Position numbers and translations under genes: made by a program
NCBI RefSeq assembly: GCF_003144245.1
Contig: NW_020289992.1
Span: 369,015 to 433,014, forward strand
Reading direction: 5' to 3'
Length of the DNA stretch: 64,000 nucleotides
Source: Jaminaea rosea
Lineage: Eukaryota > Basidiomycota > Exobasidiomycetes > Microstromatales
In this document: in pieces, positions 33,160-42,154 of the stretch
How positions within the stretch are numbered: position 1 is the first letter of the stretch
Layout of the letters: each line of letters begins with the position of its first letter
The notes under the pieces: generated by a model
Told to the model about the DNA's origin: nothing
Seen by the model: only the letters and a program-made list of their open reading frames with translations
The model's database searches: none

Positions 33160-34159
33160 GGCGGCGCAGTATGAGAGGAGGGGGAGGAGGAGGAGGAGGA
33201 GGAGGAGGAGGTGTGGTGGTGTAGTAACGACTACGGGTGGGGTGGAGGAGTTTTAAGGCGACCAAGTGACGCTGTTGGTCCCGAGCATGAGCGTGATATG
33301 CTGGGAGGGATGGATGGAAAACAGTAGCGTAGCGTGGCGTGACGTGATGGTGATGGAGGTGAAGGCAAAATAATGCAGGCACGTCGAGCCAACTCGATGA
33401 CGCCCTTGTGCCCCCTTGCCCGTCCCGCCGCCTAGTCCGAAATTCACATCGACGACGACGACGACGACTGCGAGACCGGCGGGCGGGCAGGCACGGGAAG
33501 GGGTCCAAGTCTCCCAGTCGAGCAGCAAGCAGCCGAGCGAGCCAACGGAGGCTTGGCGCTGCGAGTCGAGTCGAAAAGCTGCGAGGGAGGGCAGGGGGGG
33601 ACGGAGAGAGAGAAAAAGAGCATCGTGAGTGACGAGGCAGGCTAGGTCAGAGATGTGGTGTGGGAGTGGGATGGGATGCTAGCTAGCGGAGCAAGGATAG
33701 TGCGATAAGAGTTCAAGGACAGCAGAGTGTCCCACGATCCCATCAGTCGTGGGACAGGGCCGCTCTGAGAGGGACAGGACAGGATGGATGGATAGTATAG
33801 CCGGCATCGAGGCTGTGCCATGCTAATCCAACTAAAAGCACGGGGTAGCGAGCCAAGCATTCGCCATCTTAGATATACGCAGACATTGCCAAAGATAGAC
33901 CATCCAAGGCTCGTATGGTGAGCCTGTCTGCCCTCATGCTGTGCTGGCTTGCTCTGAGATTTGCACGACACATGTGCGGGGATGAGACAATATTGAGGAT
34001 GGTATTTCGATGACTACGTGAATGAAATCGACGGCTGCTCGGGCACGCCGAAAAAGATGAGAAATGACGATGACGCTGCCGAGTGGCGAAGCTTGCTAAT
34101 GGTGATGAGCGGCCCGAGCCAGACTGCCACAGCCTCTCTGCCTCCTACCTCGATAGCAG
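33160..34159. other. 1-kb intergenic region, Nha1 promoter side
   Basis: A kilobase with no supportable gene. Close to the nha1 start is a GGA trinucleotide run (33181-33212), and around 33452-33470 there is a CGA trinucleotide run. Between about 33640 and 34080 the sequence is less GC-rich and less coding-like than the flanks, and it includes a perfect 10-bp hairpin at 33728-33756. It may hold a long 5' region of nha1, the 3' end of the TPR gene, or a non-coding RNA. I recognise no tRNA or snRNA. Confidence 0.45.
33728..33756. repeat. perfect inverted repeat (10-bp stem, 9-nt loop)
   Basis: TGTCCCACGA (33728-33737) pairs exactly with TCGTGGGACA (33747-33756) around a nine-base loop. No T-run follows it, so it is not a simple terminator. 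Confidence 0.7.
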
Positions 34160-35122
34160 CTAGGCCTTTTCCTTGCCTTTACCCTTGTCGCCATTACCAT
34201 TACTGTTCTCCCCGTCCTTCTTCTTGCCTTTCCCCTTCTCATCCTCGTCCTCATTCTTGGCCTCTTCACCTCCCCACCCCTTCCCCCTCATCAACCCTTT
34301 CAGACCCTTCATGCCCTCCCTCTCCTTCTCCTCCGTCCACTTGACAATCTTGGTCGCCAAAGCCCTGATCGCCGGGTCTGTAGGCGACTTTTCCATGGCG
34401 ACATCGATTGCCTGAGCCGCTTCAGTGACGCGACGAAGCTCGAAGAGGGCAGAGGCTCGACGGAACTGAGCCTTGACGTTTTGCGGGTCGATGGCGATTA
34501 CTTTCGAAGTAGAGTAGAGGACCTGTGTGTGTGGAGAGGGGAGGGGAGAGGGAGATACGGGGTGAGTGAGTGGGTTGGATAGCTGAGGGAGGGACGGAAA
34601 GGAAAGGAAAGGGGAAAAGGGGCCCGGGACGTACCTTGTCGTAGTTCTTCTCGGCGAGGTAGCAGCCTGCGCGACGAGGAGAGGGATACCAGTCCAATCA
34701 GCTCGTGTCCCCACCCTCCCTCGCAGCATCTTGATGCTCGCCCACTCACTGCTCAAGTTATTCATCACAGCAGCCGTGATCTCTCCTGCCCTCTTCTTCG
34801 TCTCCTCATCATCCTTTCCTTCTTCCCCCAACCCCAACTGCTGGCGCATACTCGTTACCCCACTCGAGTTGAGATTTGCATGATGCCAGCAGCGTTTAGC
34901 CCCGGGTATGTCGCCCTTGGCGTACAGGGCGTTGCCCTCTTCCTTGAGGCGGAGAGCCGTGGCCAATTGGCTGTCGATGCGAGAGGGCTGAGCTGCCTTG
35001 GTGGTCGAGTCGGCATCGTTGGAGGAAGAGGCAGGCGCAGGCGGAGGCGGTGCGGAGGCAGCAGCAGCAGCATCAGCAGCCGCAGCGGCCACGCTTGCAG
35101 CAACTTCCTTGTCGACGGTCAT
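34160..35122 (-). CDS. TPR-repeat protein of unknown specific role
   Basis: Three exons: 35122-34750, 34666-34635 and 34522-34160, encoding 255 residues. After an Ala-rich leader come TPR motifs: ALRLKEEGNALYAKGDIPGA, then AVMNNLSSCYLAEKNYDKVL (formed across two introns, the middle exon being only 32 nt), then VKAQFRRASALFELRRVTEA. The order and the 'GNALY.KGD...A' start resemble TPR co-chaperones and immunophilins, but no PPIase or chaperone domain is attached. The C-terminus is a Lys/Glu/Gly/Asn-rich charged tail. It likely binds a protein C-terminus such as Hsp90/Hsp70 EEVD, which is an inference from the fold only. It is divergent from nup159. Confidence 0.85.
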   Translation of the reverse strand: MTVDKEVAASVAAAAADAAAAASAPPPPAPASSSNDADSTTKAAQPSRIDSQLATALRLKEEGNALYAKGDIPGAKRCWHHANLNSSGVTSMRQQLGLGEEGKDDEETKKRAGEITAAVMNNLSSEWASIKMLRGRVGTRADWTGIPLLVAQAATSPRRTTTRYVPGPFSPFLSFPSLPQLSNPLTHPVSPSPLPSPHTQVLYSTSKVIAIDPQNVKAQFRRASALFELRRVTEAAQAIDVAMEKSPTDPAIRALATKIVKWTEEKEREGMKGLKGLMRGKGWGGEEAKNEDEDEKGKGKKKDGENSNGNGDKGKGKEKA

Positions 35123-35470
35123 CGCGATGGCGATGGGGCGATGTGCGGGAGGGAGGCTGCAGCGAGGGCGTTGTTGTGATTGCGTCTTTGTGTGATTGGG
35201 AGGCGGATGGAGGGAGAGGAACAAAGGGAAAAGGCTGAGCGCTTGGGCCAGGGGAATTAAAAAGTCGGGCGACCAAAGGAGGAGGAGGACGGACCAGGGG
35301 ACGCGACTCGACTTGCCTCGAGTCGACCCTCGGGCCGCCAGACCAGTCGATGCACCTCTGGCTCCCTCTCCGCCCTGAGACTGAGCGCGAGGGCCATTCG
35401 CGCCTTTTGGACTCTCTCTCTCTTCCGTCCCTCGATCCTTCCTCCAATCCACATCATCCTCACGACCACG
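35123..35470. promoter_or_regulatory. divergent promoter region, TPR and nucleoporin genes
   Basis: 348 bp between starts. The + side immediately before the nucleoporin start is pyrimidine-rich (about 35414-35460), as is common before highly expressed fungal genes. No distinct elements recognised. Confidence 0.5.
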
Positions 35471-38400
35471 ATGGCCGCCCCACTACCTCTCGCACCATTG
35501 GTGCAGGGCGGCGAGTCACAGGCAGACTCAATATCTCTACCTGCCCTCTCGCGCACCTTCTTGCGCACCTCGTCCCCGCTCCCACTCGAATCGGCTGACC
35601 TTCTTTCCATCTCGAATCGATTCGGCCTCTTGGCCTTTGCGACTGGCACCGACTCCTTTGCCATCCACCAGGTCGATGAGATCAAGAAACTGATGCGTAG
35701 TGGGGCACCAGAGCTGGGGCAGCCGTGGAAGAGAATCACTACGAATGCACCCTTGCGCAGCCTCGCATTCGCGCAGGAGGGAAGGAGTATCGTCGCCTCT
35801 CTCGCCGATGGGACAATTGCGGCATACAGAACGCGAGAGGGGAGCGCGCCTTACTACACCGCCAGCATAGCGAACACCAGCTCGATCTGCGCGAATCCAT
35901 CCGCCTTCCCCAATCTCATCGCCGTCCTCTCTGATGCTGTCTACCTCGTGGACCTCGAGGCGCACACAGCTCGCCCCCTCCCCCTTTCCTCCCTCGACTC
36001 ACAACCAAGAAGCGCATGCTGGTCAGTCAAGGGAAAGCAACTAGCAATAGGCCTGGTAGACGGTCGCATAGCCCAAGTCACTCCAGAAGGGGAAGTGAAA
36101 GCCCTCCTCCCCGCACCTCAATCCGACGAACTCCCAACAGACGCGGCAGTGATTGACCTGCGCTGGGTCGAGAATGACGTATTCGTGGCCACATATCACG
36201 CTGCTGGCGATGACTCTGAGCCGCCACTTGTCTTCATCGCCACCCGCTCCTCCGGCACCATCACCTACACCAGCCTCTCCGACCCCTCCCCAGCCTTCGG
36301 CCTCCCCGACCTCCCACATCGCCGGTATGCTGCCCCTCTCAAATCATGGCCGCCCCTCTCCAATGCCATCTTCACAGCCAGCATGCCAAGCACCGATATC
36401 GGTCTACTCGGACGTTGTGCCGCAGAAGAAGGGTGGGAGGTTCTCGAGCTCCCCGAAACATCTCGCCCCACCCTCCCCTTCTCCTCCATCGACAAGAGTT
36501 CCGAAACCGCCCCACTCGGCGTGGTGCTCGATTTGACCCTTCCGCGGGACCCTTCCATGGACGAGGAGGAGAGACCAAGAGACCCGCGCGCGGCGGCGAG
36601 GGGAGAAGATGAGAAGACGAAGCTGGGTTGGATCCCTCCGACACTTTGGGTGCTGGATTCCGATGGGAGCTTAGGGGCGTGGAATGTGCTCAACCTCGAT
36701 GCAAGCGAGGGTTATTCGGAGATGATTAGACCTGTGGAGTTGGGGGAGGAGGCCGAGGCAGGCGTAGGAGCAACCGAAAGGCAAGCGCCAGCGCCAATGC
36801 CAACGCCTGCGCAGCCAGGCGCTCCGTCTACCGCGCCACCGACCTCGAACGCGAGTGGTGGATTTGGGTCTGGGTTCGGCCAGCCTAGTGCCTTTGGCCA
36901 GGCCTCGACCTCCTCTTCAACCTCAGGTTTTGGACAATCAAGCGCCTTTGGCCAGCCGAGCGCTTTCGGCACACCTAAGGCTGCCTCCTCATCACCATCA
37001 ACATCGTTCAGTCAGCCTAATGCCTTCTCCTCAAAGCCAACCGCAGCCCCCTCTACAGGAACAGGAGCAGGCGGATTTGGCTCGCCGTCAGCTTTTGGGT
37101 CCAAGCCTGCCAGCAGCGGTAGCGGCAGCGGCAGCGCTTTTGGTTCTCCCTCGGCGTTTGGCACTGCGAAGCCAGTAAGTGGGTTCGGCTCACCTTCAGC
37201 CTTCGGCACCCCAAAGCCAGCGGGTGGCAATGCCTTTGGCACCCCCTCCACCTTTGGCGGCACCTCTTCATCGAGCGGCGGCGCTTTTGGGTCAGTTTCG
37301 ACTCTCGGTGGAAAGTCCTCAACCCCTTCAACGGGAAGCGGTACGAGTGGCGGATTTGGCGCTTTTGGTTCTTCCTCGTCCAACAGTAGCGCAGGAGGGT
37401 TTGGCGGATTCACCTCTAAACCCAGCGGGTTCGGCTTTGGTACAGCGAACAACCAGGCTTCATCCTCCTCAAACGGGAGTTCGTCCATCTTCGGGACAGG
37501 TGGGGCCCTCTCTTCCTCCTCTTCCTCCTCGTCCACTACCCCAGCTTTCGGTGCAGCGGTCAAGCAGGCGCCGGCCGTGCAGGTCAATCCGGCGGAGAAG
37601 GAGCCGGACCACGAGGCCGGGGCAGGGGCCGGATCCTTTGGGTTTGGAGGTATGGGCAGCATGTTGGGGGATAAGAAGGAGGGGGGTGACAAAAAGGAAG
37701 CAGCTCAGGGGACGTCCTTCTCCTTCGGCTCTACGCCCACAGCGAGCAAGCCGCAGTCGCAGCAGCAACAGCAGGAGGAGAAGAGTGCTTTTGGGTTCGC
37801 AGGGCCAGGCGAGAAGAGGAGCGCATTTAGCTTTGCACCTCAAGGCGAGCAGAACAAGTCAGCCTTCGGATTCGCGTCCTCGAGCACGCCATCAGCCTCA
37901 GGGCCAGCCTTCGGTGGATTTGCAGGGAAGAAAACGGACGAAGCGTCATCTTCCAGCTTGTCTACCCCCACGTCGTCGGGCGCGCCTGCAGCGCTGCCTT
38001 CTAGTTCGTCCCCTGCCGCGTCAACATTCGGCTTCGCGCCAAGGAAGGATGGAATGGAGGAGGAGAAGGAGAAAGACAAGGAGAGTCCGAAGCCCACATT
38101 CAGCTTTGCGTCAAAGAAGGGTGATGAGCAGGGACAGAGTACCACCGCTACTCCGGCTGCAGGGTTTGGTTTTTCAACGAACAAGGACGATGTTAAGGCT
38201 GCACCACCGACGCCCGCATTCAGCTTCGCGCCCAAGAAGGACGATGGATCCAAGGCTGCGGATCCTGCTTCTGCAGCCGGCCCCGCGGAGAAACAGGACA
38301 ACGAGACCAAAGAAGAGGAGAGCAAAGTAGAGCCTGCCTTCAGCTTTGCACCCAAGCCCAAGGAGGACAAGCCCGAGGAGCTGAAGGAGCAGGAGGAGAA

Positions 38401-41400
38401 GTTCGCTCTGCCATCTGGCCCCTCATCGTCAACATCAAGCGAGCCAGCCAAGCCGTCTGCCTTCAGCTTCGCGCCCCAGAAGGCGGGAGAGACGAGCTCT
38501 ACTTCAGCGACAGCAGAGCCGGGCAAGCCTGCTCCGTTCAGCTTTGCATCCAAACCAGCGGATGCTCCTGCCTCTGGCCCCTCCTCGGCAGCAGCAGCAG
38601 CACCTGCGTTCAGCTTCGCCCCGAAGAAGGGTGAAGAGCGCAAGCCCGCAACAACAGAGCCAGCTAAGCCGTCTTCCGCGTTCAGCTTCGCACCCAAGAA
38701 GACAGACGATGCGTCGGCTGCTCCCACGCCATCAGCCTTCAGCTTTGCGCCGAAGAAGAGCGAGGCCCCACCTTCTTCCTCCTCACCGGCTTCTCCCCTG
38801 CCTGAGGCTAGCAAGCCCGCGCCATTTAGCTTTGCGCCGAAGAAGAACGACTCGGAAGTGGCAGCAAAAGCTGCTTCACCTTCCTTTGGCTTCGGGGCCA
38901 AAAAGGCAGAAGAGCCAAGCGTAGCGCCGCCACCGAAAGATGCACCCTTCAGCTTTGCGTCGAAGAAGGATGAGCAACCTGCAGCCACGTCGTCATCGTC
39001 GCCTGCTGCTGCCTCGCCTTCCGCTTTCAGCTTTGCGCCGAAGAAAGATCAGGAGTCCAAGCCTGCGGGTCCACCTTCTTTCAGCTTTGCGCCAAAGCAT
39101 GACGACAAGGCGCAGCAATCCCCTTTCTCCGCTGGATCATCAGCGGCTGCACCTGTCGAGCCCGCAAAGAACTCGTTCTTCTCTTTCGCACCGAAGCCGC
39201 AAGAGTCGAAGCCTGCGCCCGCTCCTACACCCTCATTCGGCTTCGCACCCAAGAACGCAGACGGGGCCAAGCCGGCAGCCCCGGCGTCGTTCAGCTTCAA
39301 CTCCAAGAAGGAAGAGCCCGCTCCACCTTCTCAGCCGCCAGCTAGCCCCACACCATCTCCCGCGCCCGGCCCCTTCTCCTTTGGTGGTACGTCGGACAAG
39401 TCTGCTCCTCCCGCCCAAAGCTCAAGTGCCTTTGCGGGGAATCGCACTCGCTTTCCCTCTTCGACCACACCGGGCCGTAGCTCGCCACTGGCGGGTAAGC
39501 CGATTCTTCCCCCTTCACCAGACAAGTCTCGCGCTCAGCAACCCGCGCCGGCCTCGCCCTCCCTCCCACCACCTGTGGCACCCGCACCATCTCTCGTGGC
39601 CCGGACCAGAGGCGAGTCGCCTTTTTCTACCCAGCCACCGTCACTCAATATCGCCAGTCCGGCGCCACAGCCCAGCCAATCACAGTCCCAGGAGGATGCG
39701 CTGCGATCCGAGTTCCTCAAGACGTACCTCGTAATGGACGAGGAGCTCAACGTGCTCCGCAGCAACATCCAGCAATGTGCCGCCTTCCAATCCGAGATCC
39801 GCGAAGCGCGCGGCGCGTCCACCCTGAGCGACCTAGATCGCGTGGACGACTGGTCGTTTGGGGACCTCTCGACGCTTCGCAAGCTCGAAGACGAGCTCTC
39901 TGTGCAGCTGGATCGCCTCAATGCGGACGTTGTAGCACGACAGCGCAGCGTGCAGGAGCTGGAGGCGTCGCTGCTCAAAGCCGATGCCAAGCGCGAGGAG
40001 GCCGCCAGGCTGTTGCGAGCTCATACTGACCCGGAGTTTGCGAAGCTGGTCCGTGTTCGCCAGCTGGGGCCAGAGCATGCGGCTAACCAAAAGAAGCTGA
40101 GGGCATTGGAGGCGACGATCAGTGCGAGGGCGGGGGAGTTGGAGACGTATCTATCTGACGTAAAGACGCGGGTCCGCGAAGCAAAGATGGGAAGCGCAGC
40201 AGGGCGCAAGAGTGCGGCGCCTAGCCTCGACTCGATTCAGCGGACCGTAAGGAACATCTCGGTGACGGCGACGACGAAGAGCTTGGAGCTCGACGATCTA
40301 GCCACTGAGTTGGAGATGCTTCGTGGACGAGGCAGCGAGGAGTGGGGGAGCAGGAGCAGGAGTCGCGGACCAACTTCGACTCCGACACCGACTCCTGGCC
40401 GGTTTACCTTTGATGACGACAACGACGAGAGCGATACGGAAAGGCCCGTCGTGACACCTCGGCGCTCCACGCCGCGGGTAGACCCCTTTGGCACCAGGAC
40501 ACTCAACGACGCCCTTCCACGGGGGAGCACGCCGTCCGCTTGGGCGAGTGCGGGCGGGCCCAACACCGCAAACGCCTCCGCCTCTACCTCTCAGCAGCCT
40601 CGCAGCGTCTCTGCAGCGATGAGGAAGACGATCCTCACCGCTCGCCGTGAGCCTGTTCTGACATCGTGTAAGACACCGGGACAGGAGAGGGACTTCCAGG
40701 CTAGCGATCTACAGATGGCGTTCGCGAGGGGACCGGTCAAGGTTCGGGCGGAGAGGAAGGTGGATACGCACAAGCCCGCGTCAGGGTCCCAGTCGGCTCT
40801 TCAGCCACCTTCGCACGCAGCCGCTCAGCAGCCAGAAGCTGCAGCCTTGCCTCCCTCTGCTCCCTCTCCAGCCGCACCACCCTCCTCTTCCTCCTTTTCC
40901 CCATCATCCCCGCTCCCATCAGCCGCGCCCCCAAGCAAGGCTCAGGCGAGCCCCTTCTTTGGCTTCAACTCCACTTCCAACTCCAAGTTCAAACCCTCCC
41001 CCTCGACGACGACCTTCTCCATGCCCCCCTCCTTCGGTGTCAATCTAGGCGACTCGTCCACCTCCAAGCCCTTCACCCCGGGAGGACAGCTCGCCTCGCG
41101 TAAATCTGAAGCGGCAGCCACCGCGCAGACGCAGGGTGGCGGTGGCGGGCATCACAAAAGCTTCGCAGTTCCCTTCGCCGGGAAGCCCAACGTGGCTGGT
41201 GCCAGCGATTTCTTTGCCAGGCCAGCAGCTGCAACTACGCCTGCGGCTCCGGCTGCGGCTGCGGCTGCGCTTGCTGTTCCAACAGAGAAGGAGGAGAAGG
41301 AGCAGGAGCAAAAGGCCCCCGTCAAGCTTAAGAGCCCAACGACGTTCAGCTTTGGTGCTCCGAGGGCCACTCCTGCCGCGGGTGGGTTCAGCTTCGGAGC

Positions 41401-41998
41401 CCTTTCAGCTGGCACGGGAGCGGGAGCGGCGGGGCAGGGGGCGAAGGGAAGCACCACCACGCCGCCGGGCTCGCCGTTCAAGCTTCCGCCACCCGCTGCG
41501 CCTGCTACTACAGCCTTTCCGGCTGCGGCGGCGAAGGAGGGGCAGGATACGCCCAAGTCGTCAGCTGGGGGCGGAGGGTGGATTGGTGCTGGTGATGGGG
41601 TGGAGGAGGAGGAGGAGCAGGGAGATGCGCACGATGATCAGGAGGGAGAAGAGGAGGAGTGGGATGAGCATGAAGAGGAGGAGGAAGAGGAAGAAGAACG
41701 AAGAGACGAGGATGGGCTGAGCGCTGTTGATGAGGAGGAGGAGGAGGAGGAGGAGGAGGAGGAGGAGGAGGAAGAGGGCGAGGAAGATGAGGAAGAGGGC
41801 GAGGAGGATGATCAGGAAGACGGTGAGGAGGAGGATGGGGAGGGGCAAGAAGAGGGAGATGAGTGGGGCAATGACGAGTCGAATGGCGATGATGAGGACT
41901 ACGAGCAGGGCCAAGGCGAGGAGGAAGATGAGCCGGAGGAGGAGTATGATGAAGGGAACGAAGACGAAGAAGAAGGGGAAGCTCAGGCCTCGTCATGA
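35471..41998 (+). CDS. nup159: FG nucleoporin Nup159/Nup214-like
   Basis: A single exon of 2175 residues. The N-terminal 390 residues look like the seven-bladed propeller of Nup159/Nup214 (DLLSISNRFGLLAFATG, LRSLAFAQEGRSIVASLADG, DLRWVENDVFVATYH). This is the site that in known systems docks Dbp5/DDX19 on the cytoplasmic face of the pore. Next come FG repeats of the SAFG/GFG kind (about 455-720), then about 19 FSFAPKK-like units (about 750-1280). A helical region (EFLKTYLVMDEELNVLRSNI onward, about 1410-1600) is the expected coiled coil binding Nup82/Nsp1. A second FG-containing Ser/Pro-rich stretch follows. The last 150 residues are almost pure Glu/Asp/Gly, which is unusual for Nup159. The function is mRNA export and pore transport. 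Confidence 0.9.
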   Translation: MAAPLPLAPLVQGGESQADSISLPALSRTFLRTSSPLPLESADLLSISNRFGLLAFATGTDSFAIHQVDEIKKLMRSGAPELGQPWKRITTNAPLRSLAFAQEGRSIVASLADGTIAAYRTREGSAPYYTASIANTSSICANPSAFPNLIAVLSDAVYLVDLEAHTARPLPLSSLDSQPRSACWSVKGKQLAIGLVDGRIAQVTPEGEVKALLPAPQSDELPTDAAVIDLRWVENDVFVATYHAAGDDSEPPLVFIATRSSGTITYTSLSDPSPAFGLPDLPHRRYAAPLKSWPPLSNAIFTASMPSTDIGLLGRCAAEEGWEVLELPETSRPTLPFSSIDKSSETAPLGVVLDLTLPRDPSMDEEERPRDPRAAARGEDEKTKLGWIPPTLWVLDSDGSLGAWNVLNLDASEGYSEMIRPVELGEEAEAGVGATERQAPAPMPTPAQPGAPSTAPPTSNASGGFGSGFGQPSAFGQASTSSSTSGFGQSSAFGQPSAFGTPKAASSSPSTSFSQPNAFSSKPTAAPSTGTGAGGFGSPSAFGSKPASSGSGSGSAFGSPSAFGTAKPVSGFGSPSAFGTPKPAGGNAFGTPSTFGGTSSSSGGAFGSVSTLGGKSSTPSTGSGTSGGFGAFGSSSSNSSAGGFGGFTSKPSGFGFGTANNQASSSSNGSSSIFGTGGALSSSSSSSSTTPAFGAAVKQAPAVQVNPAEKEPDHEAGAGAGSFGFGGMGSMLGDKKEGGDKKEAAQGTSFSFGSTPTASKPQSQQQQQEEKSAFGFAGPGEKRSAFSFAPQGEQNKSAFGFASSSTPSASGPAFGGFAGKKTDEASSSSLSTPTSSGAPAALPSSSSPAASTFGFAPRKDGMEEEKEKDKESPKPTFSFASKKGDEQGQSTTATPAAGFGFSTNKDDVKAAPPTPAFSFAPKKDDGSKAADPASAAGPAEKQDNETKEEESKVEPAFSFAPKPKEDKPEELKEQEEKFALPSGPSSSTSSEPAKPSAFSFAPQKAGETSSTSATAEPGKPAPFSFASKPADAPASGPSSAAAAAPAFSFAPKKGEERKPATTEPAKPSSAFSFAPKKTDDASAAPTPSAFSFAPKKSEAPPSSSSPASPLPEASKPAPFSFAPKKNDSEVAAKAASPSFGFGAKKAEEPSVAPPPKDAPFSFASKKDEQPAATSSSSPAAASPSAFSFAPKKDQESKPAGPPSFSFAPKHDDKAQQSPFSAGSSAAAPVEPAKNSFFSFAPKPQESKPAPAPTPSFGFAPKNADGAKPAAPASFSFNSKKEEPAPPSQPPASPTPSPAPGPFSFGGTSDKSAPPAQSSSAFAGNRTRFPSSTTPGRSSPLAGKPILPPSPDKSRAQQPAPASPSLPPPVAPAPSLVARTRGESPFSTQPPSLNIASPAPQPSQSQSQEDALRSEFLKTYLVMDEELNVLRSNIQQCAAFQSEIREARGASTLSDLDRVDDWSFGDLSTLRKLEDELSVQLDRLNADVVARQRSVQELEASLLKADAKREEAARLLRAHTDPEFAKLVRVRQLGPEHAANQKKLRALEATISARAGELETYLSDVKTRVREAKMGSAAGRKSAAPSLDSIQRTVRNISVTATTKSLELDDLATELEMLRGRGSEEWGSRSRSRGPTSTPTPTPGRFTFDDDNDESDTERPVVTPRRSTPRVDPFGTRTLNDALPRGSTPSAWASAGGPNTANASASTSQQPRSVSAAMRKTILTARREPVLTSCKTPGQERDFQASDLQMAFARGPVKVRAERKVDTHKPASGSQSALQPPSHAAAQQPEAAALPPSAPSPAAPPSSSSFSPSSPLPSAAPPSKAQASPFFGFNSTSNSKFKPSPSTTTFSMPPSFGVNLGDSSTSKPFTPGGQLASRKSEAAATAQTQGGGGGHHKSFAVPFAGKPNVAGASDFFARPAAATTPAAPAAAAAALAVPTEKEEKEQEQKAPVKLKSPTTFSFGAPRATPAAGGFSFGALSAGTGAGAAGQGAKGSTTTPPGSPFKLPPPAAPATTAFPAAAAKEGQDTPKSSAGGGGWIGAGDGVEEEEEQGDAHDDQEGEEEEWDEHEEEEEEEEERRDEDGLSAVDEEEEEEEEEEEEEEEGEEDEEEGEEDDQEDGEEEDGEGQEEGDEWGNDESNGDDEDYEQGQGEEEDEPEEEYDEGNEDEEEGEAQASS
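38020..39310 (+). repeat. FSFAPKK-type coding repeats in the nucleoporin
   Basis: About 15-19 imperfect units, each centred on Phe-Ser-Phe-Ala-Pro-Lys-Lys, are separated by Ser/Pro/Ala-rich spacers of 15-40 residues. The DNA core is TTCAGCTTTGCGCCGAAGAAG-like. The sequence is repeat-prone but in frame. Confidence 0.8.
41610..41980 (+). repeat. GAG/GAA-rich low-complexity tract coding an acidic tail
   Basis: Long runs of GAGGAGGAG encode an unbroken run of more than a dozen Glu within a Glu/Asp/Gly tail at the end of the nucleoporin gene. The simple-sequence DNA suggests length variation between strains. Confidence 0.8.
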
Positions 41999-42154
41999 CG
42001 CCTTCTCTGTGCTCTCCTTCCTCTCACTCAACTCCAAGTCCCCACCATCCCGAACCGTCATTGTCAGAGCTATGCCCGCATCTATTACTTGGCGTCCCAA
42101 ATGACATTATCACGTCCCCACGGGCCCGTTGTTTCTCGTCTCTGTCACCCGTGC

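Noticed and set aside
37179-38330. Second plus-strand frame inside the nucleoporin (383 codons)
   Set aside because: A shifted frame of the same repeat DNA, Arg/Pro/Leu-rich without any domain.
37840-38988. Long minus-strand open frame opposite the nucleoporin
   Set aside because: It is the antisense shadow of the FSFAPKK repeats (Gly/Ala/Phe-rich mirror). Codon texture and FG homology favour the plus strand.
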